A DNA stretch of 60,836 nucleotides from JBBQZO01 sp038207625 (GTDB lineage: Bacteria; Pseudomonadota; Gammaproteobacteria; Burkholderiales; Burkholderiaceae_D). The notes under the pieces were generated by a model. That model did no database searches, was not told the origin of the DNA, and saw only the letters and a list, made by a program, of their open reading frames with translations. Position numbers and translations under genes: made by a program. Positions 1 to 12,532 of the stretch are shown piece by piece. The DNA is taken from positions 1 to 60,836 of the forward strand of contig JBBQZO010000035.1 of the NCBI GenBank assembly GCA_038207625.1. The letters are read 5' to 3'. Each line of letters begins with the position of its first letter. The stretch's first letter is position 1.

Positions 1-389
1 ATTGGCCACGGCCTACGCCCAGCGCCAATTCCCCTTGCTATTTGGTATACTTATCCACAGCTGCCAGCATCAAACGCAGCGCCCGCCCCTGGGTCAAATT
101 TCAATCAGCAGGGTGGGTCAATATTCGATCAGCGCCAACAGACTGGGTATCTCGCTCGCAGAGCGGTTGACTCTGGTTATCGAGCATTTCTACAGCAGAA
201 TGTCGGAAATTTAGCTTACACTGCCTCCACGCCATCATATTTTCCTTCCGCATTATTGGTGAGGGAGGGCTTTCGACCAGGGCTGCACATACACCAAAGT
301 ACAATTTGCATTTAAGATGCAAAGGCTTACTGTGTAACGGTATGTGCGCCCGAGGTCGCTCTGGGCGGGAATTCCTGGAGGCAATATCT
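1..389. other. intergenic/left-edge region, no supported gene
   Basis: No coding frame here has a convincing start, composition or recognisable product. The stretch holds the inverted repeat at 305-323, the ribosome-binding site of the next gene (GGAG at 377-380), and a lone DnaA-box-like 9-mer at 51-59 that is probably chance. Confidence 0.5.
305..323. repeat. perfect inverted repeat upstream of the binding-protein gene
   Basis: TTTGCAT and ATGCAAA form perfect 7-bp arms around TTAAG. It lies 67 bp before the start of the periplasmic binding-protein gene, so it could be an operator. No regulator is identifiable. Confidence 0.4.
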
Positions 390-1178
390 ATGAAAGCCGA
401 ACTGCCGACACGGGTCTCGTTGAGGAGCTGTTTTGTCGCCATCTCGCTAGTTCTGGTGTGCACGGCCAGTGCAGTGCCGCAGTCTTCTGGCAGTAGTCTG
501 ACCTTCGCAGTGATCGACACAGCGCCCTTTGGTACCAAGAACGAGGCCGGTGAGCCGGACGGAATCTACCCGGCACTGCTGAGGGCGCTAAGCCAAGAAT
601 CGGGAATCTCAATCAAAGTTGTTCTCGTGCCCTTTGCGCGAGCCGCTTTTCTGGTCACCAGCGGCGCGGTCGATGGAACGATCATGTTCAAGACTGAAGG
701 TACCGAGGGACGTACGGTGCCTTTGATCGCGCTGTTCGAAACAGGCGTCATTGTCCAGGCTGCACCTGGACTCAAATTGCGCCGAAAAGCGGACCTGGCC
801 CCGCAGCTCATCGGGCGAATTCGCGGTGGGTGCCAGGATTTGGAGACAGATGCGTCAGCCCATTGGCGATTTTACGAGCTGAATACTCAAGAGCAGGGCG
901 TGGCCATGTTGGTCGCTCGGAGAATCGACGCATTCTGTACTGTTCCGGAAGCAATTGCGCTCGCTATGGGCAAGTTTGCGGGAAGTTCCGCGATTGACGA
1001 GGTTGAACGCCTGACGATATCTAGCAAGAAAGTATGGATCTTGCTCAACCCTCGTGTCCCGGATGAGGTGCGCCGTCGCCTGATAGATGCAACGACAATA
1101 TTGCGCGAAAGCGAACAGGTGAAGGCGATCTTTCGGGAGCGGCTCGGGCCAACCTACATCTTAAAATTGCCTAGGTAG
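390..1178 (+). CDS. periplasmic substrate-binding protein (amino-acid ABC transporter/SBP_bac_3-like)
   Basis: A 262-residue exported protein. Residues 1 to about 27 form a signal peptide: basic N-region, hydrophobic core ending VLVCTASA, probable cleavage before VPQSS. The mature part opens with LTFAVIDTAPFGTKNE and continues with GIYPALLRAL, the pattern of type-II periplasmic solute-binding domains (PF00497). There is no adjacent permease or ATPase, so it may serve a distant transporter or be an orphan sensor-type protein. The ATG at 390 is preferred over an upstream in-frame ATG at 306 because GGAG at 377-380 sits 9 bp upstream and a signal peptide begins there. The ligand cannot be inferred. 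It converges on the decarboxylase gene. Confidence 0.7.
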   Translation: MKAELPTRVSLRSCFVAISLVLVCTASAVPQSSGSSLTFAVIDTAPFGTKNEAGEPDGIYPALLRALSQESGISIKVVLVPFARAAFLVTSGAVDGTIMFKTEGTEGRTVPLIALFETGVIVQAAPGLKLRRKADLAPQLIGRIRGGCQDLETDASAHWRFYELNTQEQGVAMLVARRIDAFCTVPEAIALAMGKFAGSSAIDEVERLTISSKKVWILLNPRVPDEVRRRLIDATTILRESEQVKAIFRERLGPTYILKLPR

Positions 1179-1374
1179 TATACCTTCATGCCTGTATGAC
1201 CACCGCGGATGGCTGCAGCCGCCCGCATGGTGGCTATTCCTGATTTTCTGGATGACGCAAGCAAAAGCGTGCCATGAATCGAATAGTCGTCACGAGCAAC
1301 CGTTGCGCGTTCAAAATATTCTTTCGGGCACCGGTGCGCTGTGCCGCGGCCCGTGACTAGGCACGCCACGTGAC

Positions 1375-1403
1375 GTGCCGGACATGAGGTTCATGTTCGG
1401 CAC
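1375..1403. terminator. 13-bp stem hairpin between convergent genes (no T-tract)
   Basis: GTGCCGGACATGA pairs with TCATGTTCGGCAC around a GGT loop, with one G:T pair. It lies 45 bp past the stop of the decarboxylase gene on its strand and about 200 bp past the binding-protein gene. Neither side has a T-run, so it may be a processing or bidirectional stop rather than a classical intrinsic terminator. Confidence 0.4.
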
Positions 1404-1447
1404 TTCAACGGCACAGCGCCCCTGTCGCGCTGGCTGTCCTGCGCCAG

Positions 1448-3700
1448 TTAGATGCGCACGCAGTCGACGAAGTAGCCGCGCTTGCCATCGACTTCGCGCT
1501 TGACCAAACCATGCACGTCGGTCTCGAAGCCGGAGAAGCGCTCGTTGAAGTCGCGTGCAAAGCGCAAATAGTCGACGATGGTCTTGTTGAAGCGCTCGCC
1601 CGGGATCAGCAGCGGAATGCCGGGCGGGTAGGGCGTCAGCAGGATCGACGTGATGCGACCTTCCAGTTCGTCGATCGGCACCCGGTCGATTTCGCGGTGC
1701 GCCATCTTGGCGAACGCGTCGGACGGCTTCATGGCCGGGATCATGTCCGACAAGTACATCTCAGTGGTCAGGCGCGCCACGTCGTAGGCCTTGTAGAACG
1801 AGTGGATCTGCTGGCACAAGTCGCGCAGGCCGGTGCGTTCGTAGGTCGGGTTGGCGGCCGTGAACTCGGGCAGGATGCGCCACATCGGCTGGTTCTTGTC
1901 GTAGTCGTCCTTGAACTGCTGCAGCGCGGTCAGCAAGGTGTTCCAGCGGCCCTTGGTGATCCCGATCGTAAACATGATGAAGAACGAGTACAGCCCGCAC
2001 TTCTCGATGATCACGCCGTGCTCGGCCAGATACTTGGTGACGATCGACGCGGGGATGCCGGTGTCGCCGAATTTGCCGTCCAGCGACAGGCCCGGCGTGA
2101 CGATGGTCGCCTTGATCGGGTCGAGCATGTTGAAGCCGGGGGCGAGGTCGCCGAAACCGTGCCAGTCGTCCTCGGCGCGGATCATCCAGTCGTCGCGCTC
2201 GCCGATGCCTTCCTCGGCGAAGCTGTTCGGACCCCACACCTGGAACCACCAGTCCTGGCCCCATTCCTGGTCGATCTTCTTCATCGCGCGGCGGAAGTCG
2301 AGCGCCTCCAGAATCGATTCTTCCACCAGCGCAGGGCCGCCCGGCGCTTCCATCATCGCCGCCGCCACGTCGCACGAGGCGATGATCGAATACTGCGGCG
2401 AGGTCGAGGTGTGCATCAGATACGCCTCGTTGAAGGCGTCGCGGTCCAGCACCACGGTTTCCGATTCGCGCACCAGGATCTGCGAGGCCTGCGACAGGCC
2501 CGCCAGCAATTTGTGGGTCGACTGGGTCGAGAAGATCATCGACTCCTTGGCGCGCGGCCGGTCGCGACCGATCGCGTGCATGTCCTTGTAAAAATCGTGG
2601 AAGGTGGCGTGCGGCAGCCATGCTTCGTCGAAGTGCAGCGTATCGATCTTACCGTCCAACATCTCGCGCAGCGTTTCGACGTTGTAGATCACGCCGTCGT
2701 AGGTGGACTGGGTGATGGTCAGGATGCGCGGCTTCTTGTTGGTGGCTTCGCGCGCGAACGGGTTCGCTTCGATCTTGCGGGCGATCGACTCGGGCGTGAA
2801 CTCGGCCAGCGGAATCGGGCCGATGATGCCCAAGTGATTGCGGGTCGGCATCAGGAACACGGGAATCGCGCCGCACATGATGATCGAGTGCAGAATCGAC
2901 TTGTGGCAGTTGCGGTCGACGACGACGATGTCGCCTGGCGCCACCGTCGAGTGCCACACCATCTTGTTCGACGTCGAGGTGCCGTTGGTGACGAAATAGC
3001 AATGGTCGGCGTTGAAGATGCGCGCCGCGTTGCGCTCGGACTTGGCCACCGGGCCGGTGTGATCCAGCAGTTGGCCCAGTTCCTCGACGGCGTTGCAGAC
3101 GTCGGCGCGCAGCATGTTCTCGCCAAAAAACTGGTGGAACATCTGGCCGATCGGCGACTTCAGGAAGGCCACGCCGCCCGAGTGGCCGGGGCAGTGCCAG
3201 GAGTACGAACCGTCGTTGGCGTAGTCGACCAGCGCGCGGAAAAACGGCGGCGCCAGTCCGTCGAGGTAGGATTTGGCTTCGCGGATGATGTGGCGCGCGA
3301 CGAATTCGGGCGTGTCCTCGAACATGTGGATGAAGCCGTGCAGCTCGCGCAGCACATCGTTGGGGATGTGCCGGCTGGTGCGCGTCTCGCCATACAGGTA
3401 GATCGGGATGTCGGCATTTTTGTAGCGGATTTCTTGGACGAAGGCGCGCAGCGTGGTCAGCGCGAAGTTGGTCTCCTCGAGCGAGCCGGCGCCAAATTCC
3501 TCGTCGTCGATCGACAACACGAAGGCCGAAGCACGCGACTGCTGCTGGGCGAACTGGGACAGGTCGCCGTAGCTGGTCACGCCCAGCACTTCCATGCCTT
3601 CTTTTTCCATCGCATCGGCCAGCGCGCGTATGCCCAGGCCAGAGGTGTTCTCAGAACGGAAATCCTCGTCAATGATGACGATGGGGAAACGAAATTTCAT
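1448..3700 (-). CDS. Orn/Lys/Arg family PLP-dependent decarboxylase
   Basis: A 750-residue fold-type-I basic amino-acid decarboxylase. Its length matches the large inducible AdiA/LdcI class: N-terminal wing/receiver-like domain (about 1-130), PLP core, and C-terminal domain. Lys397 in STQSTHKLLAGL is the expected Schiff-base lysine. HFDEAWLPH supplies the PLP-ring Asp and following His, and WHCPGHSGG is the usual N-terminal core motif. It should release CO2 from arginine, lysine or ornithine to give a polyamine or precursor; the substrate is not settled by the motifs seen. The ATG at 3700 has GGAG 6 bp upstream. The frame extends only to a TTG at 3712, which is less likely. It is monocistronic, convergent with the binding-protein gene. 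Confidence 0.9.
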   Translation of the reverse strand: MKFRFPIVIIDEDFRSENTSGLGIRALADAMEKEGMEVLGVTSYGDLSQFAQQQSRASAFVLSIDDEEFGAGSLEETNFALTTLRAFVQEIRYKNADIPIYLYGETRTSRHIPNDVLRELHGFIHMFEDTPEFVARHIIREAKSYLDGLAPPFFRALVDYANDGSYSWHCPGHSGGVAFLKSPIGQMFHQFFGENMLRADVCNAVEELGQLLDHTGPVAKSERNAARIFNADHCYFVTNGTSTSNKMVWHSTVAPGDIVVVDRNCHKSILHSIIMCGAIPVFLMPTRNHLGIIGPIPLAEFTPESIARKIEANPFAREATNKKPRILTITQSTYDGVIYNVETLREMLDGKIDTLHFDEAWLPHATFHDFYKDMHAIGRDRPRAKESMIFSTQSTHKLLAGLSQASQILVRESETVVLDRDAFNEAYLMHTSTSPQYSIIASCDVAAAMMEAPGGPALVEESILEALDFRRAMKKIDQEWGQDWWFQVWGPNSFAEEGIGERDDWMIRAEDDWHGFGDLAPGFNMLDPIKATIVTPGLSLDGKFGDTGIPASIVTKYLAEHGVIIEKCGLYSFFIMFTIGITKGRWNTLLTALQQFKDDYDKNQPMWRILPEFTAANPTYERTGLRDLCQQIHSFYKAYDVARLTTEMYLSDMIPAMKPSDAFAKMAHREIDRVPIDELEGRITSILLTPYPPGIPLLIPGERFNKTIVDYLRFARDFNERFSGFETDVHGLVKREVDGKRGYFVDCVRI

Positions 3701-3915
3701 GGAAGTCTCCAAGTGAAAGCGCCATCAGCGCCGCCATCCCGTGCCGGCCGCTTGTGGCGGCCCCGGAATGGCGGCGCCGACGGCGCCAAAAAAAATAAGA
3801 AACGGATTCTCGCAGAAATGACCGCAACTTGGGAAAAAAAATAACTATAGCCTACTTCGGTGACGCCAATGTGTCGCGCGCGCCGCTACCGGACGGGGCC
3901 GCGCGCGACGACGCG

Positions 3916-4587
3916 TCAGTGCTTGGCGCTGGCGCTGGCGCTGGCGCTGGCACTGGTGCTGGTGCTTGCCCCGGCGGCCACGCCATCATGAAAGCCCGCC
4001 ATGAAGTCGCCGATCGGATCGACGTGCAGCCACGCGCAGATACCGAGCACGATGCCGATCGCGGCGATCGTGTAGGCGGCGCCCTGCAGCCATTTCTTGC
4101 GCGTGAGCAATGTAATGGCCGCCAGCGAGATGGCGATCTGTTCGGCCGTCGTGGCCAAGGCCCACTGGTGATGCTTGTGCATCGCTTCGTCGGACTTCTT
4201 GTTCCAGTCGGCCGACGACGCTTCCCACTTTTCGGCGTCCTTCTTGATGCCTTCCTTCTCGCCCTTGTAGCGCGCCACCTCCGACTTGTACTTGTCCGGA
4301 TCGACGCCGGGCAGCGTCATCGCCAGTTCGGCCAGATTCTGCTTGTTCGACTTGGCCTGGTAGTAATTCCAGCGGTTGGCCGCTTCGGTCTTGTCGATCG
4401 CGGCGTTATTTTTGAACAGCGCCGCGTCGTTCTGGGTCGCACCGCCCTGATAGCCGAACATCGCGCCGACGGTGGCCAGAATGGCCGTCATCACCGCGAT
4501 ATTGCCGGAAAATTTGTCGCCGCCGTGGCCGGCGTGTTCTACCGCGTGATCGTGCGGGCCATGCACGTGAAAACCGTGTTCGGACAT
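3916..4587 (-). CDS. DUF4337 domain-containing membrane protein
   Basis: A 223-residue protein. After a His-rich N-terminus (HGFHVHGPHDHAVEH) comes a membrane segment at about 28-47 (IAVMTAILATVGAMFGYQGG). A long soluble helical region rich in Lys/Asn/Glu follows, then two hydrophobic segments near 155-200, matching DUF4337. The function is unknown. The C-terminal tail is a Ser/Ala/Thr run encoded by GGCGCT-type hexamer repeats at 3921-3965, a likely slippage site where length may vary between strains. It starts 18 bp after the folA stop on the same strand, so the two are probably co-transcribed. Confidence 0.75.
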   Translation of the reverse strand: MSEHGFHVHGPHDHAVEHAGHGGDKFSGNIAVMTAILATVGAMFGYQGGATQNDAALFKNNAAIDKTEAANRWNYYQAKSNKQNLAELAMTLPGVDPDKYKSEVARYKGEKEGIKKDAEKWEASSADWNKKSDEAMHKHHQWALATTAEQIAISLAAITLLTRKKWLQGAAYTIAAIGIVLGICAWLHVDPIGDFMAGFHDGVAAGASTSTSASASASASAKH

Positions 4588-4605
4588 GTGGGTACTCGCT
4601 AATAG

Positions 4606-5115
4606 TTAATGGTCGGGTGCTTCCGGCGGCGCCGGCTGGCGCACCAGCGTGACAAACGCGTAGTCATACCCGTTTGCCTGCGAATGATACGCTGAGCGCG
4701 CCGTTTCTTTCCAGAGCTGGCGGTCGATTGCGGGAAAAAAAGCGTCGCAGCCAAAACTGGCACCAATTTCGGTGACGATCATCTGTCCGCACAGGGGCAG
4801 CGCCGCGGTAAAAATCTGGCCGCCCCCGATGATGAAGGCCGGCGCGCCGGCCGTCAGCGCGACTGCCTCGTCCAGCGAGGCGGCTGTCTCGACGCCGTCG
4901 TGGCGCCAGTCGCGATTGCGCGTGATGACGATGTTGCGCCGGTTCGGCAGCGCGCGTCCGATCGAATCGAAGGTCTTGCGTCCCATGATGATCGGGTGGC
5001 CGGACGTCAGGCGTTTGAAATGGGCCAGGTCTTCCGGCAGGTGCCAGGGCAGGGTGTTGTTGACGCCGATGCCGTTCTGGGCGTCGAGGGCGACGATTAT
5101 TGTCAGTTGATTCAT
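4606..5115 (-). CDS. folA: dihydrofolate reductase
   Basis: A 169-residue DHFR reducing dihydrofolate to tetrahydrofolate with NADPH, which regenerates the cofactor oxidised by thymidylate synthase. Motifs: IVALDAQNGIGVNNTLPWHLPED (M20-type loop and catalytic acid Asp29), IIMGRKTFDSIGRALPNRRNIV for NADPH binding, and FIIGGGQIF near residue 100. The ATG at 5115 matches the family N-terminus; a further upstream frame extension to 5166 adds an unrelated peptide. No strong Shine-Dalgarno is visible. thyA lies about 7.4 kb away on the same strand, separated by carA-carB-MCP on the opposite strand. Confidence 0.95.
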   Translation of the reverse strand: MNQLTIIVALDAQNGIGVNNTLPWHLPEDLAHFKRLTSGHPIIMGRKTFDSIGRALPNRRNIVITRNRDWRHDGVETAASLDEAVALTAGAPAFIIGGGQIFTAALPLCGQMIVTEIGASFGCDAFFPAIDRQLWKETARSAYHSQANGYDYAFVTLVRQPAPPEAPDH

Positions 5116-5400
5116 GAAATGTCTATCGTTGAAAAAAGTGTGGCTCCGCAACAAAAAATTTTGCATGCCTTGCGTGCTATCGGGGCCGGCCGAAGATCAT
5201 AGCGCATGCGGGACGCCAGCCTTGGCGGCGCCTCGCATGGCGTGATCGGACAAGCTGACAAGCCCGCATTATCGTGGAATTTCCCGTCGGCTGCGCAAAT
5301 TGTTGCTCCCCCGATTGGCATTTGCGTGTCACAATTAAAGACATTGACGCGCCCCCTTATGCGGGGCAATGGTTCAAAGCGAGCTAAGCTGGAGGCGGGT

Positions 5401-5428
5401 TTCTCATAGTGAGAATTGGTGAGAATTG
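5401..5428. promoter_or_regulatory. inverted plus direct repeat cluster upstream of carA
   Basis: TTCTCA-TAG-TGAGAA (5401-5415) is a perfect 6-bp dyad. The 10-mer GTGAGAATTG is directly repeated at 5409-5418 and 5419-5428, giving a third half-site. This is a typical layout for a repressor operator. The cognate regulator is unknown. Confidence 0.4.
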
Positions 5429-5459
5429 CGTATTTTCACATCCTCGCTGTGTTTTCTGT

Positions 5460-5477
5460 TGGAAATATATATTTCCA
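5460..5477. promoter_or_regulatory. 18-bp perfect palindrome upstream of carA
   Basis: TGGAAATATATATTTCCA is self-complementary over all 18 bases and is AT-rich within GC-rich DNA, 143 bp upstream of the carA start. It does not match the ArgR or PurR consensus closely. It is a likely protein-binding site, unassigned. Confidence 0.45.
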
Positions 5478-5620
5478 TTGGGAATCGCGTTTATCGGGTA
5501 TTGTGTGAAATCGCCGCGGGTAGTTGATGTTGGGTTCAACGACTTGAAGGCGAACGGCAGCGCCACGTCCAACGTGCGCGCACAGTGTAGTTTGCAGCAG
5601 CAGGACCGAGAGGAGATTCA

Positions 5621-6791
5621 ATGAAACATCCACTCACCCCCCTTTCAGGCGCAACATTGCCAGCAATCCTGGCGCTGGAAGACGGCACGATTTTCCACGG
5701 CATGTCGATCGGCGCGACCGGTCATACCAGCGGTGAAGTTGTGTTCAATACGGCCATGACCGGCTATCAGGAAATCCTGACCGATCCCAGTTACACGCGC
5801 CAGATCGTCACGCTCACATACCCCCACATCGGCAACACCGGCATCAACGACGAGGACGGCGAGTCGGCGCGCGTGCATGCGGCCGGCCTGATCATCCGCG
5901 ACCTGCCGCTGCTGGCGTCGAACTTCCGTTCCAGCATGAGCTTGTCGGACTATCTGAAACAGCAGGGCATCGTCGCCATCGCTGGCATCGACACCCGCAA
6001 GCTCACCCGTATCCTGCGCGAGAAGGGCGCCCAGAGCGGCGCCGTGATCGGCCTGGCAGAGCACGACGATGTTGCCGCCGCCGAGCAGCGTGCGCTGACG
6101 CTGGCGCGCGCCTTTGGCGGCCTGAGCGGCATGGATCTGGCCAAGCTGGTCTCCACCACCACCGCCTACGAATGGCGCGAGACCGAATGGCGGCTCGGTC
6201 GCGGCGTGGGGCGTCAGGATGCGCCCAAATACCACGTCGTCGCCTACGACTACGGCGTCAAGAGCAACATTTTGCGCATGCTCGCCGAACGCGGCTGCAA
6301 GGTCACGGTGCTGCCGGCCCAGGCCAGCGCCGAGGCCGCGCTGGCGTTCAAGCCGGACGGCATCTTTTTGTCCAACGGGCCGGGCGACCCGCAGCCGTGC
6401 GACTACGCGATTGCCGCCTCGCGCGAGCTGATCGAGCGCGGCATTCCCACCTTCGGCATTTGCCTGGGACACCAGATCATGGCGCTGGCCTCGGGCGCGA
6501 AGACGGTCAAGATGAAGTTCGGCCACCACGGCGCCAACCATCCGGTGCAGGACCTCGACAGCGGCAAGGTGATGATCACCTCGCAAAACCACGGCTTTGC
6601 GGTCGACGCGGCATCGTTGCCGGACAATTGCCGGGTCACCCATGTGTCGCTGTTCGACGGCTCGCTGCAGGGTTTCGCCCGCACCGACCGTCCAGCCTTT
6701 TGTTTTCAGGGGCATCCCGAAGCGTCGCCCGGTCCGCACGACCTGGCCGGCTTGTTCGACCGCTTCGTGGCCATGATGGAGAACCAAAAAA

Positions 6792-6799
<8 letters not shown>
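5621..6799 (+). CDS. carA: carbamoyl-phosphate synthase small (glutaminase) subunit
   Basis: A 392-residue class-I glutamine amidotransferase that hydrolyses glutamine and channels ammonia to CarB. The N-terminal CPSase_sm_chain domain (about 8-140) has the motifs GEVVFNTAMTGYQEILTDPSY and IAGIDTRKLTR. The C-terminal GATase domain carries the nucleophile Cys281 in GICLGHQ, and His365/Glu367 in HPEASPGP complete the triad. AGGAG 5 bp before the ATG supports this start. The reading frame overlaps carB by 8 bp, implying translational coupling. All catalytic features look intact, so ammonia supply to the unusual CarB is expected. Confidence 0.95.
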
Positions 6800-10667
<3,868 letters not shown>

Positions 10668-10673
10668 CCAAGG

Positions 10674-10707
10674 TGTGCGCGCTGGCCGGGCCGGCAGCGC
10701 GCGCACA
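10674..10707 (+). terminator. GC-rich hairpin directly after carB
   Basis: TGTGCGCGCTG…CAGCGCGCGCACA with an inner CCGG-G-CCGG stem (small bulges) starts 7 bp after the carB stop. It has no T-tract, so termination efficiency is doubtful. It may separate carAB from the chemoreceptor gene. Confidence 0.45.
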
Positions 10708-10779
10708 ACGACAATGGGGCGCGCCCGCACAATGCTGGCCGCCGGAGCAGTTCAGGGTTTTTCATGCAAGGAGTTGTCC

Positions 10780-12516
10780 ATGTTCGCGAATTTCAAGATA
10801 AAAACGTTGGTGATCGGAGCGCTGGGCTTTCTGATCGCGCTGATGCTGGCGATCGGCGTGGTGGGCATCTACAGCGCCGACCATTCGGTCGACCTGGTGC
10901 GCGACGTCACCGTCAACGATCAGAAAAACAGCACCGCGCTGACCGCAATCCGGCTCGAGATGGAGCTCAATCGCAGCCAGATCCTGCAGGCGCTGCAGCA
11001 CAACCCGTCGGTCGCCTGGGCGCAGCTGCACGACCATCCGCTGGCGGTGCACTTTGATCTGCTCGACGCGATTTCGAAACGCGCCGCCTCGCGCTGGGAG
11101 CAGTACATCGCCGGCATCAAGTCGGGCGAGCAAAAACGCCTGGCCGAGGACTGGTATGCCAAAAGCGCCGGGCTGGGTCTGGAGCATGTCAAGGAGGCCA
11201 CCGCGGCGATCAAGGCCGACAAGTGGGACGATGCCGAAATGGTGCTGATCAAGAAGATCAACCCGTCCTACCGGGTGGGCGACGTGGCGCTGAAGAGTTT
11301 GACCGAGTTTAGCGAAAAGGCCACCAAGCAAGACGAAGCGAGCGTGGGCGCCACGCTGGCCTTCAATGTCTACCTGGTGTTTGGCGTGCTGTTGCTGGGC
11401 GTGGTGCTGGGCATCTGGGTCGGCTGGTTGCTGGTCAATTCGATCTCCACGCCGCTGCAGGAGGCGATGCGGATCGCCACCAACGTGGCCGAGGGCGACC
11501 TCTCCGGCAACGTCGAGAGCCACAGCAGCAATGAGATCGGTGCCTTGCTGGGCGCGCTCAACAAGATGAAAAGCAACCTGGCCGGCATCGTGGCCGAGGT
11601 GCGCGCCAGCACCAGCACCATCTCGAGCAATTCGTCGGAAATCGCTGCAGGCAACATGGATCTGTCGCAGCGCACGGGCGACCAGGCCGGCTCGCTGGAA
11701 AAAACCGCCTCGTCGATGGAGCAGTTGACCAGCACCGTCAAGCAAAATGCCGACAACGCGCGCCAGGCCAACCAGCTGGCCGTGTCGGCCTCGGAAGTGG
11801 CGATCAAGGGCGGCGTCGTGGTGGCCCAGGTGGTCGACACGATGGGCTCGATTAACGCCTCGTCGAAGAAGATCGTCGACATCATCGGCGTCATTGACGG
11901 CATCGCGTTCCAGACCAACATCCTGGCGCTGAACGCGGCTGTCGAAGCGGCCAGGGCGGGCGAGCAGGGGCGCGGGTTTGCCGTGGTGGCAGCCGAAGTG
12001 CGCAATCTGGCCCAGCGCTCGGCCAGCGCGGCCAAGGAAATCAAGGAACTGATCGGCGATTCGGTCGACAAGGTCGACAGCGGTGCGCGGCTGGTCGACC
12101 AGGCCGGCATCACGATGAAGGAAATCGTCACCAGCATCCAGCGCGTGACCGACATCATGGGCGAGATCACCCAGGCCAGCCAGGAGCAGACCTCGGGTCT
12201 GGATCAGATCAATCAGGCGATCGGCCAGATGGATGCGATCACCCAGCAGAACGTGGCATTGGTGGAGGAGGCCGCCGCTGCCGCCGGCTCGCTGCAGGAT
12301 CAGGCCAATGTGTTGACCGAGGTGGTCAGCGTGTTCAAGCTCGATGCCAGCTATGCCGCGCCGGTCCACGCGCCAGCGCCGCGCGCGCGCAAGGCGCCTC
12401 CTGCTGCGACGCGCAAGCTCGCCAGTGCGCCGGCCAGACCGGCACTGGCCAAGCCGGCCGCGCGCAAGCCCGTCGCGTCGGCCAGTGCGGCCAGCGACGA
12501 CTGGGAAGAGTTTTAA
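10780..12516 (+). CDS. methyl-accepting chemotaxis protein
   Basis: A 578-residue transmembrane chemoreceptor. TM1 is at about 10-31, followed by a helical periplasmic ligand domain (about 32-190, four-helix-bundle type). TM2 is at about 193-217, then HAMP (218-270). A long coiled-coil signalling domain has its hairpin tip at about 374-415 (IAFQTNILALNAAVEAARAG, then GRGFAVVAAEVRNLAQRSA). The Ala/Pro/Lys-rich flexible tail ends DWEEF, resembling the NWETF-type pentapeptide that tethers CheR/CheB, so it should be a high-abundance, adaptation-competent receptor. AAGGAG at 10768-10773 supports the ATG at 10780 over an in-frame start at 10549 inside carB. No che genes are nearby, so the receptor feeds a distant array. 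Confidence 0.93.
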   Translation: MFANFKIKTLVIGALGFLIALMLAIGVVGIYSADHSVDLVRDVTVNDQKNSTALTAIRLEMELNRSQILQALQHNPSVAWAQLHDHPLAVHFDLLDAISKRAASRWEQYIAGIKSGEQKRLAEDWYAKSAGLGLEHVKEATAAIKADKWDDAEMVLIKKINPSYRVGDVALKSLTEFSEKATKQDEASVGATLAFNVYLVFGVLLLGVVLGIWVGWLLVNSISTPLQEAMRIATNVAEGDLSGNVESHSSNEIGALLGALNKMKSNLAGIVAEVRASTSTISSNSSEIAAGNMDLSQRTGDQAGSLEKTASSMEQLTSTVKQNADNARQANQLAVSASEVAIKGGVVVAQVVDTMGSINASSKKIVDIIGVIDGIAFQTNILALNAAVEAARAGEQGRGFAVVAAEVRNLAQRSASAAKEIKELIGDSVDKVDSGARLVDQAGITMKEIVTSIQRVTDIMGEITQASQEQTSGLDQINQAIGQMDAITQQNVALVEEAAAAAGSLQDQANVLTEVVSVFKLDASYAAPVHAPAPRARKAPPAATRKLASAPARPALAKPAARKPVASASAASDDWEEF

Positions 12517-12532
12517 GTGTTGGCTGCGCCGG

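Larger units (their letters stand above)
5116..5620. other. 505-bp divergent control region between folA and carA
   Basis: No credible gene. The right half (5401-5477) is AT-rich compared with its surroundings and contains a cluster of symmetric elements listed separately. No promoter with both good hexamers is evident; TTGACG at 5344-5349 lacks a good -10 partner. The carA ribosome-binding site AGGAG is at 5611-5615. Confidence 0.6.

Noticed and set aside
51..59. Consensus DnaA box TTATCCACA
   Set aside because: Single occurrence with no AT-rich unwinding region, dnaA or dnaN nearby; chance or a minor binding site, not an origin.
3774..3798. GGCGCC-GAC-GGCGCC hairpin followed by eight A residues
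   Set aside because: For a terminator the T-run must follow the stem on the transcribed strand. The nearby genes are on the minus strand, where the Ts precede the stem.
1511..3844. Long open frame (777 codons) antisense to the decarboxylase
   Set aside because: The opposite strand encodes a clear enzyme; the frame has the Arg/His/Val-rich composition typical of high-GC antisense frames.
5344..5372. TTGACG-based carA promoter
   Set aside because: The -10 position at 17 bp (CAATGG) is too poor to support a call.
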